Source: Pseudomonas benzenivorans
GTDB lineage: Bacteria > Pseudomonadota > Gammaproteobacteria > Pseudomonadales > Pseudomonadaceae
Direction of reading: 5' to 3'
Length of the DNA stretch: 64,000 nucleotides
Assembly: GCF_024397895.1 (NCBI RefSeq)
Contig: NZ_CP073346.1
Coordinates: forward strand, 2,604,001-2,668,000
Shown: piece after piece, positions 39,748 to 50,954 of the stretch
Layout of the letters: every line of letters begins with the position of its first letter
Numbering within the stretch: position 1 is the first letter of the stretch
Position numbers and translations under genes: made by a program
The notes under the pieces: generated by a model
Database searches by the model: none
What the model was told of the DNA's origin: nothing
What the model saw: the letters and a program-made list of their open reading frames with translations, nothing else

Positions 39748-41796
39748 GTGACTGCCAACAACCCCCTGCTGCAAGACTTCGACCTGCCACCCTATTCCGC
39801 CATCCGCCCCGAGCATGTCGAGCCGGCGATGGACGCCATCCTCGCCGACAGCCGCGCGGCGATCGGCGAACTGCTCAAGCAGCAGTCTGGCACACCGAGC
39901 TGGGACGGCCTGGTGCTGGCGCTCGATGAGCTGCACGCTCGCCTCGGCCGCGCCTGGGGCCCGGTCAGCCACCTCAACGCCGTGTGCAACAGCGCCGAAT
40001 TGCGTCAGGCCTACGAGGCCTGCCTGCCCAAGCTGTCCGAATACTGGACCGAGCTGGGCCACAACCGCGCGCTCTACCAAGCCTACCAGGCTCTGGCCGA
40101 CAGCCCGGCCGCGGCCCGGTTCGAGGTGGCCCAGCAGACCATCCTCAAGCACGCCCTGCGCGATTTCCACCTGTCCGGCATCGACCTGCCAGAGGCCGAC
40201 AAGCAGCGCTTCGGCGCCATCCAGAGCAAGCTCGCCGAGCTAGGCAGCCGTTTCTCCAACCAGCTGCTCGACGCCACCCAGGCCTGGACCAAGCACATCG
40301 CCGACGAGGCCCAGCTGGCTGGCCTGACCGAGTCGGCCAAGGCGCAGATGCAGCAGGCGGCCGAGGCCAAGGGCCTGGACGGCTGGCTGATCAGCCTGGA
40401 GTTCCCCAGCTACTACGCGGTGATGACCTACGCCGACGACCGCGCGCTGCGCGAAGAGCTGTATTCCGCCTACTGCACCCGCGCCTCCGACCAGGGGCCG
40501 AACGCCGGCCAGCACGACAACGGCCCGGTGATGGAGCAGATCCTCGACCTGCGCCAGGAGCTGGCCAGGCTGCTGGGCTTCGGCAACTACGCCGAGCTGA
40601 GCCTGGCCACCAAGATGGCCGAGTCCAGCGAGCAGGTGCTGAGCTTCCTGCGCGACCTGGCGGTGCGCAGCAAGCCCTTCGCCGCCCAGGACCTGGAAGA
40701 GCTCAAGGCCTTCGCCGCCGAGCAGGGCTGCAACGACCTGCAGAGCTGGGATGTCGGCTACTACGCCGAGAAGCTGCGCGAGCAGCGCTACAGCATCTCC
40801 CAGGAGATCCTGCGGCCCTACTTCCCGGTGGACAAGGTCCTGAGCGGCCTGTTCGCCATGGTCGAGAAGCTCTACGGCATCCAGATCCAGGAGCTCTCCG
40901 GATTCGACACCTGGCACCCGGACGTGCGCCTGTTCGAGATCAAGGAGCACGGCCAGCACGTCGGGCGCTTCTTTTTCGACCTCTACGCCCGCGCCCACAA
41001 GCGCGGCGGCGCCTGGATGGACGGCGCCCGCGACAAGCGCCGCAGCGCCAGCGGCGAGCTGATCAGCCCGGTGGCCAACCTGGTGTGTAACTTCACCCCT
41101 GCGGTGAACGGCAAGCCGGCGCTGCTGACCCACGACGAGGTCACCACCCTGTTCCACGAGTTCGGCCATGGCCTGCACCACCTGCTGACCCGGGTCGAGC
41201 AGGCCGGCGCCTCGGGCATCAACGGCGTGGCCTGGGACGCGGTCGAGCTGCCCAGCCAGTTCATGGAGAACTGGTGCTGGGAGCCCGAAGGCCTGGCGCT
41301 GATCTCCGGCCATTTCGAGAGCGGCGAGCCGCTGCCCCAGGACCTGCTGGACAAGATGCTGGCGGCGAAGAACTTCCAGTCCGGGCTGATGATGGTGCGC
41401 CAGCTGGAGTTTTCCCTGTTCGACTTCGAGCTGCACGCCCACCACGGCGACGGCCGCAGCGTGCTGCAGGTGCTCGAGGGCGTGCGTGACGAGGTCTCGG
41501 TGCTGCGTCCGCCGGCCTACAACCGCTTCGCCAACGGCTTCGCCCACATCTTCGCCGGCGGCTACGCGGCCGGTTACTACAGCTACAAGTGGGCCGAGGT
41601 GCTGTCCGCCGACGCCTTCTCGCGCTTCGAGGAGGAGGGCGTGTTCAACGGCGACACCGGCCGCGCCTTCCGCGAGGCGATCCTGGCGCGCGGCGGTTCC
41701 GAGGAACCCATGGTGCTGTTCGTCGATTTCCGCGGCCGCGAGCCGCGCATCGACGCCCTGCTGCGTCACCTCGGACTGAGCCAGGAGGCCGCGTAA
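39748..41796 (+). CDS. prlC: oligopeptidase A
   Basis: A 682-residue cytoplasmic M3 metallopeptidase that degrades oligopeptides including cleaved signal peptides. The zinc motif is HEFGHGLHH (HExxH, about residue 468) with the distal Glu in NWCWEPEGLAL (about 510). The GTG at 39748 is preferred because AGGTGA lies 7 bp upstream and TANNPLLQDFDLPPYSAI is the family N-terminus. It is followed after 11 bp by yheV; the pair is conserved in gammaproteobacteria. Confidence 0.95.
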   Translation: MTANNPLLQDFDLPPYSAIRPEHVEPAMDAILADSRAAIGELLKQQSGTPSWDGLVLALDELHARLGRAWGPVSHLNAVCNSAELRQAYEACLPKLSEYWTELGHNRALYQAYQALADSPAAARFEVAQQTILKHALRDFHLSGIDLPEADKQRFGAIQSKLAELGSRFSNQLLDATQAWTKHIADEAQLAGLTESAKAQMQQAAEAKGLDGWLISLEFPSYYAVMTYADDRALREELYSAYCTRASDQGPNAGQHDNGPVMEQILDLRQELARLLGFGNYAELSLATKMAESSEQVLSFLRDLAVRSKPFAAQDLEELKAFAAEQGCNDLQSWDVGYYAEKLREQRYSISQEILRPYFPVDKVLSGLFAMVEKLYGIQIQELSGFDTWHPDVRLFEIKEHGQHVGRFFFDLYARAHKRGGAWMDGARDKRRSASGELISPVANLVCNFTPAVNGKPALLTHDEVTTLFHEFGHGLHHLLTRVEQAGASGINGVAWDAVELPSQFMENWCWEPEGLALISGHFESGEPLPQDLLDKMLAAKNFQSGLMMVRQLEFSLFDFELHAHHGDGRSVLQVLEGVRDEVSVLRPPAYNRFANGFAHIFAGGYAAGYYSYKWAEVLSADAFSRFEEEGVFNGDTGRAFREAILARGGSEEPMVLFVDFRGREPRIDALLRHLGLSQEAA

Positions 41797-41807
41797 GCGG
41801 AGCGCCC

Positions 41808-42080
41808 ATGAGCATCACCACCAAACGCTTTATCGCCGGCGCGGTGTGCCCGGCCTGCAGCGAGATGGACACCATCAAGATGTGGGACGAGGACGGCGTG
41901 CCGCACCGCGAGTGCGTCAGCTGCGGCTACGCCGACACCCTGGACGAGCGTGGCAACTCGGTGCCCAAGGAACTGCCGACCCGGGTCAACGTCAGCGCGC
42001 TGAAACCCAAGGCCGCCGATCCCAAGGTCAAGGCCGTGCAGTTCTTCCCCAACCCCAAGCTGAACAAGCCCAAGGAGTAG
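41808..42080 (+). CDS. yheV: YheV-family zinc-ribbon protein
   Basis: 90 residues. Four Cys in two pairs (VCPAC about residue 14, CVSCGY about 36) form a zinc ribbon. The middle segment TIKMWDEDGVPHRECVSCGYADT is the family signature and the C-terminus is Lys/Pro-rich. GCGGAG precedes the ATG. Small proteins of this family follow prlC in many gammaproteobacteria; molecular role unknown. Confidence 0.88.
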   Translation: MSITTKRFIAGAVCPACSEMDTIKMWDEDGVPHRECVSCGYADTLDERGNSVPKELPTRVNVSALKPKAADPKVKAVQFFPNPKLNKPKE

Positions 42081-42152
42081 GCGATCCGTCCGGCGCGCTG
42101 GCTGCCTGTTCGGCAGCCGGTGCCGCGGACCTAAAGCGCCTGAGTCCGAGAC

Positions 42153-44141
<1,989 letters not shown>

Positions 44142-44234
44142 GAGCTGTCTCTGCTGCTTGTGATTGTTATGCCGGTACTTATACCAAGCTACCGCGAGGA
44201 GGCGTACTTCCGAAACACGACGTTCGTCGCCTCA

Positions 44235-44256
44235 TTACACCTGTAACGTCGTTACA
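44235..44256. promoter_or_regulatory. activator-site dyads upstream of the sigma54 promoter
   Basis: Two overlapping inverted repeats: TTACA-CC-TGTAA (44235-44246) and TGTAACG-T-CGTTACA (44242-44256). Further half-sites (TTACAG) follow to about 44283. They lie roughly 110-150 bp before the promoter, where AcoR-type activators bind. The other parts of this 316-bp divergent spacer show no gene. Confidence 0.6.
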
Positions 44257-44366
44257 ACGAGCTTTACAGGAGTCATTACAGCTGTTGTCACGTTTTCCCG
44301 GTGCTCCCCTGTAAATTTGCGGTGCAATTTCTTAAAAACATTTAAATAACAGCAAGTTAAATATTC

Positions 44367-44381
44367 TGGCATGGGGTTTGC
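44367..44381 (+). promoter_or_regulatory. sigma54 (-24/-12) promoter
   Basis: TGGCATGGGGTTTGC has the GG and GC dinucleotides separated by exactly 10 bp and close to the consensus TGGCAC-N5-TTGC. It is 77 bp before the first gene of the operon and downstream of the activator dyads. Confidence 0.85.
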
Positions 44382-44450
44382 CCTTTCCGTTGTGAGCGTA
44401 AGACAGCGTTCTTGCAAAACGCTCCAAACCAATCACCGGATTCGGGAGAC

Positions 44451-44458
44451 AACAACAA
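44451..44458 (+). promoter_or_regulatory. Hfq/Crc-type CA motif at the first start codon (candidate)
   Basis: AACAACAA overlaps the start codon at 44458 and fits the AANAANAA motif through which Hfq with Crc represses catabolic mRNAs in Pseudomonas. A second match (47178-47185) lies just inside acoB. Confidence 0.45.
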
Positions 44459-45468
44459 TGAAATCATTCCGCATGAAGTCCCTTGCTGCACTCTGCCTGA
44501 CGTTGGCAGGTGGACTCTCCAGCACTGGCGTGCTGGCTCAAGAAGGGCCGAGTGGCCAGCAGCTGCTGGCGTCACACTGGATGCACGCCGGGCCGACAGA
44601 ACCGTTCAGTGGTCGGATGTGGAGCTCCTGGAGCTTCCAGGATCGGGTCGAGGAACTGGGGCGCGTAGGCTTCACCGGAATCGGTCTGTTCCAGGATGAC
44701 ATTGCCTACATCCTGAAAAATGAAGCCCAAGGCGAGACCCGCACCGAGAAGCTGCAGTGGATGAAGGAGCAGCTCGACAAGAATGGCATCAAGACGGTCG
44801 AGCTCGAGTTTCTCGTCAACTGGATGTATCCGGAAGGTCACCCCAAGCGTTTGGAAGAACAGGAAATTCGCGACCTTCTGCTTGAAGCGGGCAAGGTGCT
44901 CAAGGCCCGTCACCTGAAGGTAGGCAATATCTTTGGCGTGGTGGCACCGGTTGCACAGCTGAAGGAAACCTTCGCCGATATGTGCGCCGATACCAAGCAG
45001 GCCGGCATGAAGCTGGGCATGGAGATCATGCCGCCAGATCCTAACTCCCGCACCCTGAAGCAGGCGCTCGAGTGGATTGGCAATGACCCGGATTGCGGGA
45101 TCTATCTCGATACCTGGCACGTCAATCACATTAGCACCATCACCTATGACGATATTGCCGCGCTGAAGCCGGGCAATATCGTTGCAGTCGAACTCGATGA
45201 CGGGTTTGTACCGGAGCCGGAACTGCAGCACGTGTTCAATGAAGTTGGATCGCCTGGTTTCATCGAACAAACCGTCAACCTGCGCAGAATTCCGGGTGAT
45301 GGCAATTTCGATGTCGTGGGTTTCATCAAAGCCGTCAAGGCCTCCGGGTACACCGGCCCCTGGGGCAATGAAATTCTCTCCGAAGAATACCGCCGCCTGC
45401 CCAAAGAGATCGCTTATCGGCGCGTCTTCAACGCCACCAGCGAGCACATGGAAAAGGCCAAGCAATAA
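44458..45468 (+). CDS. exported sugar-phosphate isomerase/epimerase-like TIM-barrel protein
   Basis: 336 residues with a signal peptide (FRMKSLAALCLTLAGGLSSTGVLAQ, about residues 4-28), so the product is periplasmic. The rest resembles the AP-endonuclease-2/xylose-isomerase-like family: Glu in KTVELEFLVNW (about 117), KVGNIFGVV (about 154), GMEIMPPDP (about 186), YLDTWHVNH (about 217), VAVELDDGF (about 241) and the C-terminal GPWGNEILSEEYR (about 302). The Glu, Asp, His and Glu in these segments are where a divalent metal is held in the family. It is the first gene behind the sigma54 promoter. An exported member leading a dehydrogenase operon is unusual; substrate unknown. Confidence 0.8.
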   Translation: MKSFRMKSLAALCLTLAGGLSSTGVLAQEGPSGQQLLASHWMHAGPTEPFSGRMWSSWSFQDRVEELGRVGFTGIGLFQDDIAYILKNEAQGETRTEKLQWMKEQLDKNGIKTVELEFLVNWMYPEGHPKRLEEQEIRDLLLEAGKVLKARHLKVGNIFGVVAPVAQLKETFADMCADTKQAGMKLGMEIMPPDPNSRTLKQALEWIGNDPDCGIYLDTWHVNHISTITYDDIAALKPGNIVAVELDDGFVPEPELQHVFNEVGSPGFIEQTVNLRRIPGDGNFDVVGFIKAVKASGYTGPWGNEILSEEYRRLPKEIAYRRVFNATSEHMEKAKQ

Positions 45469-45560
45469 GGCCTGCACCCTTCGTGTGCGGGGCTGGGCAG
45501 GTCTCGATCCGAGTCCTGCCTGCCGCCTGAAGACGGAAGACGTTGAGGCCTCACCTGTCT

Positions 45561-45611
45561 CGGAAAAAGCATGAGCACGGCGAACCAAAGCGATGGCCAT
45601 GCTTTTTTCCG
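45561..45611 (+). terminator. intrinsic terminator or attenuator inside the aco-like operon
   Basis: CGGAAAAAGCATG (45561-45573) pairs with CATGCTTTTTTCCG (45598-45611), with the T-run within the 3' arm. It lies between the isomerase-like gene and the SnoaL-like gene, in a 221-bp gap without a gene, so downstream genes would be made at a lower level or from a second promoter. Confidence 0.6.
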
Positions 45612-45689
45612 ACCGGTGATTGGTCCTGAAAGGACGGGCACGCAGCGGCGTCCTCACATTCCCAAATCGTATTCAACGGAGTAGTTGTC

Positions 45690-46034
45690 ATGAGTGCTGA
45701 AGAAGTACTGGATCATCACCTGGACTGCTTTGGTCGTGGTGATGTCGACGGAATCATGTCCGATTATGAAAGTGACTCGGTGCTGTTTCTGCCAGAAGGG
45801 GTTCTGGTGGGAAAGGAAAAGATCAGGGCCTTTTTCGAGGGCCTGATTGCCGAATTCTCCAAGCCGGGCATGTCATTTGATCTGGCCGTGAAGGCCGTTG
45901 AAGGGAAGGCCGCCTATCTCGTCTGGTCCGCGACGACGCAAGACCATGTTTACGAATATGCCACCGACACTTTTGTCATTGAAAAAGAAAAGATCACGAT
46001 TCAAAGCTTTGCCGCAAAGGTAGTCCCGAAATAA
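45690..46034 (+). CDS. SnoaL/NTF2-like small protein
   Basis: 114 residues in the NTF2-like cone fold: EVLDHHLDCFGRGDVDGIMSDYESDSVLFLPEG at the start, VGKEKIRAFFEGL (about 40) and the strand series AYLVWSATTQDHVYEYATDTFVIEKEKITIQSFAAKV. No signal peptide. Members are isomerases, hydratases, ligand binders or DUF4440-like proteins; no specific role can be given. It stands 127 bp before acoA on the same strand. Confidence 0.8.
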   Translation: MSAEEVLDHHLDCFGRGDVDGIMSDYESDSVLFLPEGVLVGKEKIRAFFEGLIAEFSKPGMSFDLAVKAVEGKAAYLVWSATTQDHVYEYATDTFVIEKEKITIQSFAAKVVPK

Positions 46035-46161
46035 CCGACGACTTACCTGCCATAACGGCTTTGCATGCGGCCGCATTATTCATGTGATCGCAATACCGGT
46101 CTTTGTCTGAACAGTCGGCGAGCGCAGTTCGTTTGCCGACAGCGCGTGATGGAGAAACATC

Positions 46162-47154
46162 ATGGATCCTACTCCTACTATTGAACAACGCCTCTGGATG
46201 TACCGCCATATGGTGCTCAGCCGCTACCTGGAAGAGCGCATCGAAGCGATTTACATGGAGGGCAAGACGCCGGTATTCAACATGGCCAAGGGGCCCATTC
46301 CCGGCGAGATGCACCTCTCCAACGGCCAGGAGCCCTGTGCGGTCGGCGTCTGCGCCCACCTCAACGCCGAGGACGTTGTCGTCGCCACCCATCGCCCGCA
46401 CCACATCGCCGTGGCCAAGGGCGTCGACCTGGATGCCATGGTCGCCGAGATCTTCGGCAAGGCCACCGGTCTTTCCGGGGGCCGCGGGGGGCACATGCAC
46501 ATCTTCGACGCCGACGTGAATTTCTCCTGCTCGGGGATCATCGGCCAGAGCCTGGGCCCGGCGGTGGGCGCCGCCTTGTCGCGCAAGATGCAAGGCAAGC
46601 CCGCCGTGGCGGTGTCCTTTCTGGGCGAGGGGGCGGCGAACCAGGGTGCCTTCCACGAGGCCCTGAACCTGGCCGCCGTCTGGCAGCTGCCAGTGGTGTT
46701 CGTCATCGAGGACAACGCCTGGGGCATCTCGGTGGCCAAGCAGGCCTCCACTGCTGTGCCGCGCAACGACACCCGTGCGGCTGCCTATGGCATGCCCGGC
46801 TATCACGTGGCTGACAACGATGTGGATCGGGTGTTCGCCGTGGCCGGCGAGGCCATCGCCCGGGCTCGTGCCGGGCAAGGGCCGAGCCTGATCGAGATCG
46901 AGACCTCGCGCCTGGCCGGCCACTTCATGGGCGACAGTGAGGACTACCGGCCCAAGGGCGAAAAGTCCGGTCTGCAGAGCCGCGATCCCATCAGCCGTTA
47001 TCGCCAGGCGCTGATCGCGGCGGGGGTGCTCGACGAGGCCCAGGATGCCGACCTGGTCGGCGAGGCCCATGCACGCGTCGAGGCCGCCATCCACTTCGCC
47101 CGGGAGAGCGACTTCCTGCCCCCCGAGGCGGCCCTTGAAGCCGTCTTCATCTGA
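46162..47154 (+). CDS. acoA: TPP-dependent 2-oxo acid/acetoin dehydrogenase E1, alpha subunit
   Basis: 330 residues. Family landmarks: RYLEERIEAIYMEGK (about 20), HLSNGQEPCAVGV (about 50), HRPHHIAVAKG (about 75, catalytic-loop His), GGRGGHMHIFD (about 107) and the TPP/Mg motif GEGAANQG (about 156) ending in EDNAWGIS (about 187). The first motif residue pair is GEG instead of the usual GDG, a conservative change. With AcoB it would decarboxylate or cleave its substrate and pass an acyl group to a lipoyl domain. GGAG lies about 8 bp before the ATG. Acetoin is the likely guess from AcoR; other 2-oxo acids remain possible. Confidence 0.88.
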   Translation: MDPTPTIEQRLWMYRHMVLSRYLEERIEAIYMEGKTPVFNMAKGPIPGEMHLSNGQEPCAVGVCAHLNAEDVVVATHRPHHIAVAKGVDLDAMVAEIFGKATGLSGGRGGHMHIFDADVNFSCSGIIGQSLGPAVGAALSRKMQGKPAVAVSFLGEGAANQGAFHEALNLAAVWQLPVVFVIEDNAWGISVAKQASTAVPRNDTRAAAYGMPGYHVADNDVDRVFAVAGEAIARARAGQGPSLIEIETSRLAGHFMGDSEDYRPKGEKSGLQSRDPISRYRQALIAAGVLDEAQDADLVGEAHARVEAAIHFARESDFLPPEAALEAVFI

Positions 47155-47172
47155 TTGCTCAGGAGAGTTCCC

Positions 47173-48204
<1,032 letters not shown>

Positions 48205-48214
48205 GGAGAGAAAC

Positions 48215-48451
48215 ATGACAACCGATATCACCGTACCCCAGGACCTCTGGGAGGGCGACAGCGAAGGCGTGATCACCTCCTGGTTTGTCGACGACGGCAG
48301 CCAGGTCAATCAGGGCGACCTGGTGGCCGAGGTGATGGTGGAAAAAGCCCAGTATGAGATCGAAGCGCCGGCCTCGGGTCGGCTGAGCATCAGTATCGGA
48401 GAGGACGAGGTGGTGACCAAGGGTACCGCCATCGCCAGCATCGAGACCTGA
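48215..48451 (+). CDS. free-standing lipoyl-domain protein
   Basis: 78 residues forming exactly one biotinyl/lipoyl domain: ITVPQDLWEGDSEGVITSWFVDDGSQVNQGDLVAEV, then the lipoylation hairpin VMVEKAQYEI with the target Lys (about residue 44), and APASGRLSISIGEDEVVTKGTAIASIE. It would be the swinging carrier for E1 and E2. In most complexes this domain is fused to E2; here it is a separate gene, 10 bp after acoB and 10 bp before the E2 gene. GAGGAGAG lies about 6 bp before the ATG. Confidence 0.9.
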   Translation: MTTDITVPQDLWEGDSEGVITSWFVDDGSQVNQGDLVAEVMVEKAQYEIEAPASGRLSISIGEDEVVTKGTAIASIET

Positions 48452-48461
48452 GAGGCCTGCC

Positions 48462-49244
48462 ATGAAACTGTATGACGATGACGCGCCAGTAGCCCGATCC
48501 GCCCCTCTGGGGGCGGGCCCCGCCAAGTCGGAGGAGCGGGTGCGGGGGCGGGAGATCCCGCTGCGCGCGATGCGCGGCATGATCGCCTCGAAGATGCTGC
48601 AGAGCCTGCAGTCCAGCGCCCAGCTCACCCACCATGCCGGCGCTGAGCTGGGCGCGGTGCAGGCGTTGCGTGAACACTGCCGGGCGAGGAACCTGACGCC
48701 GCCCTCGGTGCAGGACATCCTGCTGCGCCTGCTGGTGCAGACGCTCGCCGAGTTCCCGGCGCTGAACGCGACCCTGGAAGACAACCGCATCACCGAACAT
48801 CCCGCGGTGCACCTGGGCCTTGCGGTGCCGCTGCCCGATGACCTGCTGCTGGCGCCGGCGCTGTTCGACGCCCAGGCGATCCGCCTGGGTGCCCTGCCCC
48901 AGGCCCGTCGTCACCTGGTGGCGCAGGCCCAAGCAGGCAAGCTCGGCGTGCGCGAGCTGGCCGGGGCCACCTTTACCGTGACCAATCTGGGACGCTCCCG
49001 GGTGCACCACTTCACGCCCATCCTCAATGTGCCGCAGGTGGCCATCCTCGGCATCGGCGGCACGACGTGGCGGGCCGCGCCGGCTGCCGATGGTGGTGTG
49101 CGCCTGGCCGAGGTGATCGGCCTGTCGCTGACCTTCGACCATCGGGCGGTCAACGGCGCGCCCGCGGCGGCGTTTCTCGACAGGCTGGGAGAGCGTATCG
49201 AGACGCTGGCCCCCGATGCCTTCGATCATGAACTGATCGACTGA
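48462..49244 (+). CDS. acoC: 2-oxo acid dehydrogenase acyltransferase (E2) catalytic domain, stand-alone
   Basis: 260 residues. After about 30 unstructured residues the CAT-like catalytic fold begins (REIPLRAMRGMIASKMLQSLQ) and runs to the end. No lipoyl domain and no peripheral-subunit-binding domain are present. The active-site block is TFDHRAVNGAPAAAF (about residue 225): the His is kept, but the Asp of the usual HxxxDG is Asn. It is expected to transfer an acyl group from the lipoyl carrier to CoA; the substitution makes activity less certain. Start at 48462 follows the lipoyl gene by 10 bp. Confidence 0.85.
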   Translation: MKLYDDDAPVARSAPLGAGPAKSEERVRGREIPLRAMRGMIASKMLQSLQSSAQLTHHAGAELGAVQALREHCRARNLTPPSVQDILLRLLVQTLAEFPALNATLEDNRITEHPAVHLGLAVPLPDDLLLAPALFDAQAIRLGALPQARRHLVAQAQAGKLGVRELAGATFTVTNLGRSRVHHFTPILNVPQVAILGIGGTTWRAAPAADGGVRLAEVIGLSLTFDHRAVNGAPAAAFLDRLGERIETLAPDAFDHELID

Positions 49245-49265
49245 ACCGGGAACAGGAGGGCGATC

Positions 49266-50012
49266 ATGTCCGGCCCAGGCGTCGTTTCCAACATGAAGCT
49301 GTCCAGCATGACCCTGCAGCGTCCGACGGTGCAGGAGGGACTCGTCGCCGAGGAGGCCCTGCTCGACATGATCTGCCAGGGCGAGGCCTCGCTCGGCTGG
49401 CTGGCCTGGTCGCCGCGGGATCGGGCACTGGTGATGCCCCATCGCCACGCGCGGCTGGCGGGCTTTAGCGAGGCCAGGCAACGCCTGGCCGAACAGGGCT
49501 GGCCGATCCAGTTCAGGGGCACCGGGGGCACGCCGGTGCCCCAGGGTCCGGCGGTGGTCAACGTGGCGCTTGCCCTGCGTTGTCGGCTGGGCGGCCCGGA
49601 GACGCACCTGGAGTGGGGCTATCATCGCCTGGGCGACGTCTGGTGCGACTGGCTCGGTGCCCTGGGGGTGGGTGAGGCCGATCTGGGGCCGGTGCCCGGC
49701 GCCTACTGCGATGGGCGCTTCAACGTGCGCATCGGCCGGCGCAAGCTGGTCGGCACCGCCCAGCGCTGGCGCCGGGTCCGGGACGGTCGGGCCATGGCCG
49801 TGCTGGTTCATGGCGCGATGCAGGTCGACGACGGCCCGGAGGCGCTGGTCGGGGTGGTCAATGCCTTCCAGGCCGCCATCGACGATCCCCAGCGCTTCCG
49901 GGGCGAAAGCCATATCGCCCTGCGCGACGTGCTGCCGGAGCTGGACCTCGACGCCCGCGTGCCTGAGCTGCTGGCGCGGCTGGTGACAACGGCAGACGTC
50001 GTGCAGGCCTGA
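49266..50012 (+). CDS. lipoate-protein ligase-like protein (BPL/LplA/LipB fold)
   Basis: 248 residues. RGTGGTPVPQGPAVVNVALALR (about 84-105) matches the RxxGGxxVxHxxGxLN-type lipoate-binding motif, and DGRFNVRIGRRKLVGTAQRW (about 150-169) matches the catalytic Lys region. Both are in the order of LplA/LipM proteins. It is the last gene of the operon, 21 bp after the E2 gene, and could lipoylate the small carrier encoded two genes upstream. Donor (free lipoate, octanoyl-ACP or lipoyl-GcvH) is unknown. Confidence 0.8.
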   Translation: MSGPGVVSNMKLSSMTLQRPTVQEGLVAEEALLDMICQGEASLGWLAWSPRDRALVMPHRHARLAGFSEARQRLAEQGWPIQFRGTGGTPVPQGPAVVNVALALRCRLGGPETHLEWGYHRLGDVWCDWLGALGVGEADLGPVPGAYCDGRFNVRIGRRKLVGTAQRWRRVRDGRAMAVLVHGAMQVDDGPEALVGVVNAFQAAIDDPQRFRGESHIALRDVLPELDLDARVPELLARLVTTADVVQA

Positions 50013-50065
50013 GGCGTCGCTGTATGGGCCTCGCCGCCAGTCTCGGGGCGGATGGAGAGGCGTAT

Positions 50066-50857
50066 CTAGGGGCGAAAGAACTCGCCGGGGGTGCAGCCGA
50101 ACTGCTGGCGGAAGGCGGCGATAAAGGCCGAGGTGGAGTCGTAGCCGCTGGCCAGGGCCACGTCGGTGACCCGCTGGCCCTGCTCCAGCGGGGTCAGGGC
50201 AGAGAGCAGGCGCAGGCGCTGGCGCCAGGCGCGGAAGGTCAGGCCGGTGTCACGCAGGAACAGGCGGCTCAGGGTCTTCTCGGAAACCGCCAGCTCGGCG
50301 CTCCACTGGCCCAGGCTGCGGCCGTCGTCCGGCGCCGCCTGCAGCTGCCGGCACAGTCGCTGCAGGCGCGGGTCCCTGGGCAGGGGCAGGGACAGGCTCA
50401 CCTCCGCGGCGCCGTGCAGCTGATCCAGCAGCACCTGGGCCAGGCGCCCGTCGGCCCCCTCCGGATCGTATTCCACCGGGCCGGCGCAGAAGCGGCTGAT
50501 CAGCTCGCGGGTCAGGCGGTCGATCTGCAGCACCCGGCAATGGGCCGGCGCCCAGGCGGTGGCGGCGCAGTCCAGGTACAGGCTGCGCATCTCGGTATGG
50601 GCCGAGCTGATCACCCCGTGTTCCAGCCCGGCGGGAATCCAGATCGCCCGCTGCGGCGGGGCGACGAAGCTGCCGGCGCTGGTGTGCACATGCAGCACCC
50701 CCTCGATGGCGTAGGACAGCTGCACCCAGGGGTGGCTGTGCCAGGCGGTGCCGACCTGGCGCGGCAGCGATTCGTTGCGCGCGTAGAGCGGCCGCGGCAG
50801 CCGCTGCAGTGCCGGTATCGGCCGTTCGGGCAGTGCGTGTTGTCCGTTTGGCGACAT
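50066..50857 (-). CDS. AraC-family transcriptional regulator with cupin sensor
   Basis: 263 residues. An N-terminal cupin with WHSHPWVQLSYAIEGVLHV and PPQRAIWIPAGLEHGV (about 38-85), and a C-terminal AraC DNA-binding domain of two helix-turn-helix units (about 165-260; LGQWSAELAVSEKTLSRLFLRDTG and VTDVALASGYDSTSAFIAAFRQQFG as landmarks). The YeaM/NimR-type layout typically represses a divergent transporter. It is divergent from the YfeH-like carrier gene, the probable target. Confidence 0.88.
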   Translation of the reverse strand: MSPNGQHALPERPIPALQRLPRPLYARNESLPRQVGTAWHSHPWVQLSYAIEGVLHVHTSAGSFVAPPQRAIWIPAGLEHGVISSAHTEMRSLYLDCAATAWAPAHCRVLQIDRLTRELISRFCAGPVEYDPEGADGRLAQVLLDQLHGAAEVSLSLPLPRDPRLQRLCRQLQAAPDDGRSLGQWSAELAVSEKTLSRLFLRDTGLTFRAWRQRLRLLSALTPLEQGQRVTDVALASGYDSTSAFIAAFRQQFGCTPGEFFRP

Positions 50858-50954
50858 TCTCTGGCCTTATGGCGTTAGTCGGCAATTCGCTGCCAAGGTA
50901 GTGTGGGCGGGCCCCTTGTGGCAAGCCCGTACTCCTGCTTCGGAACTCATCGCC

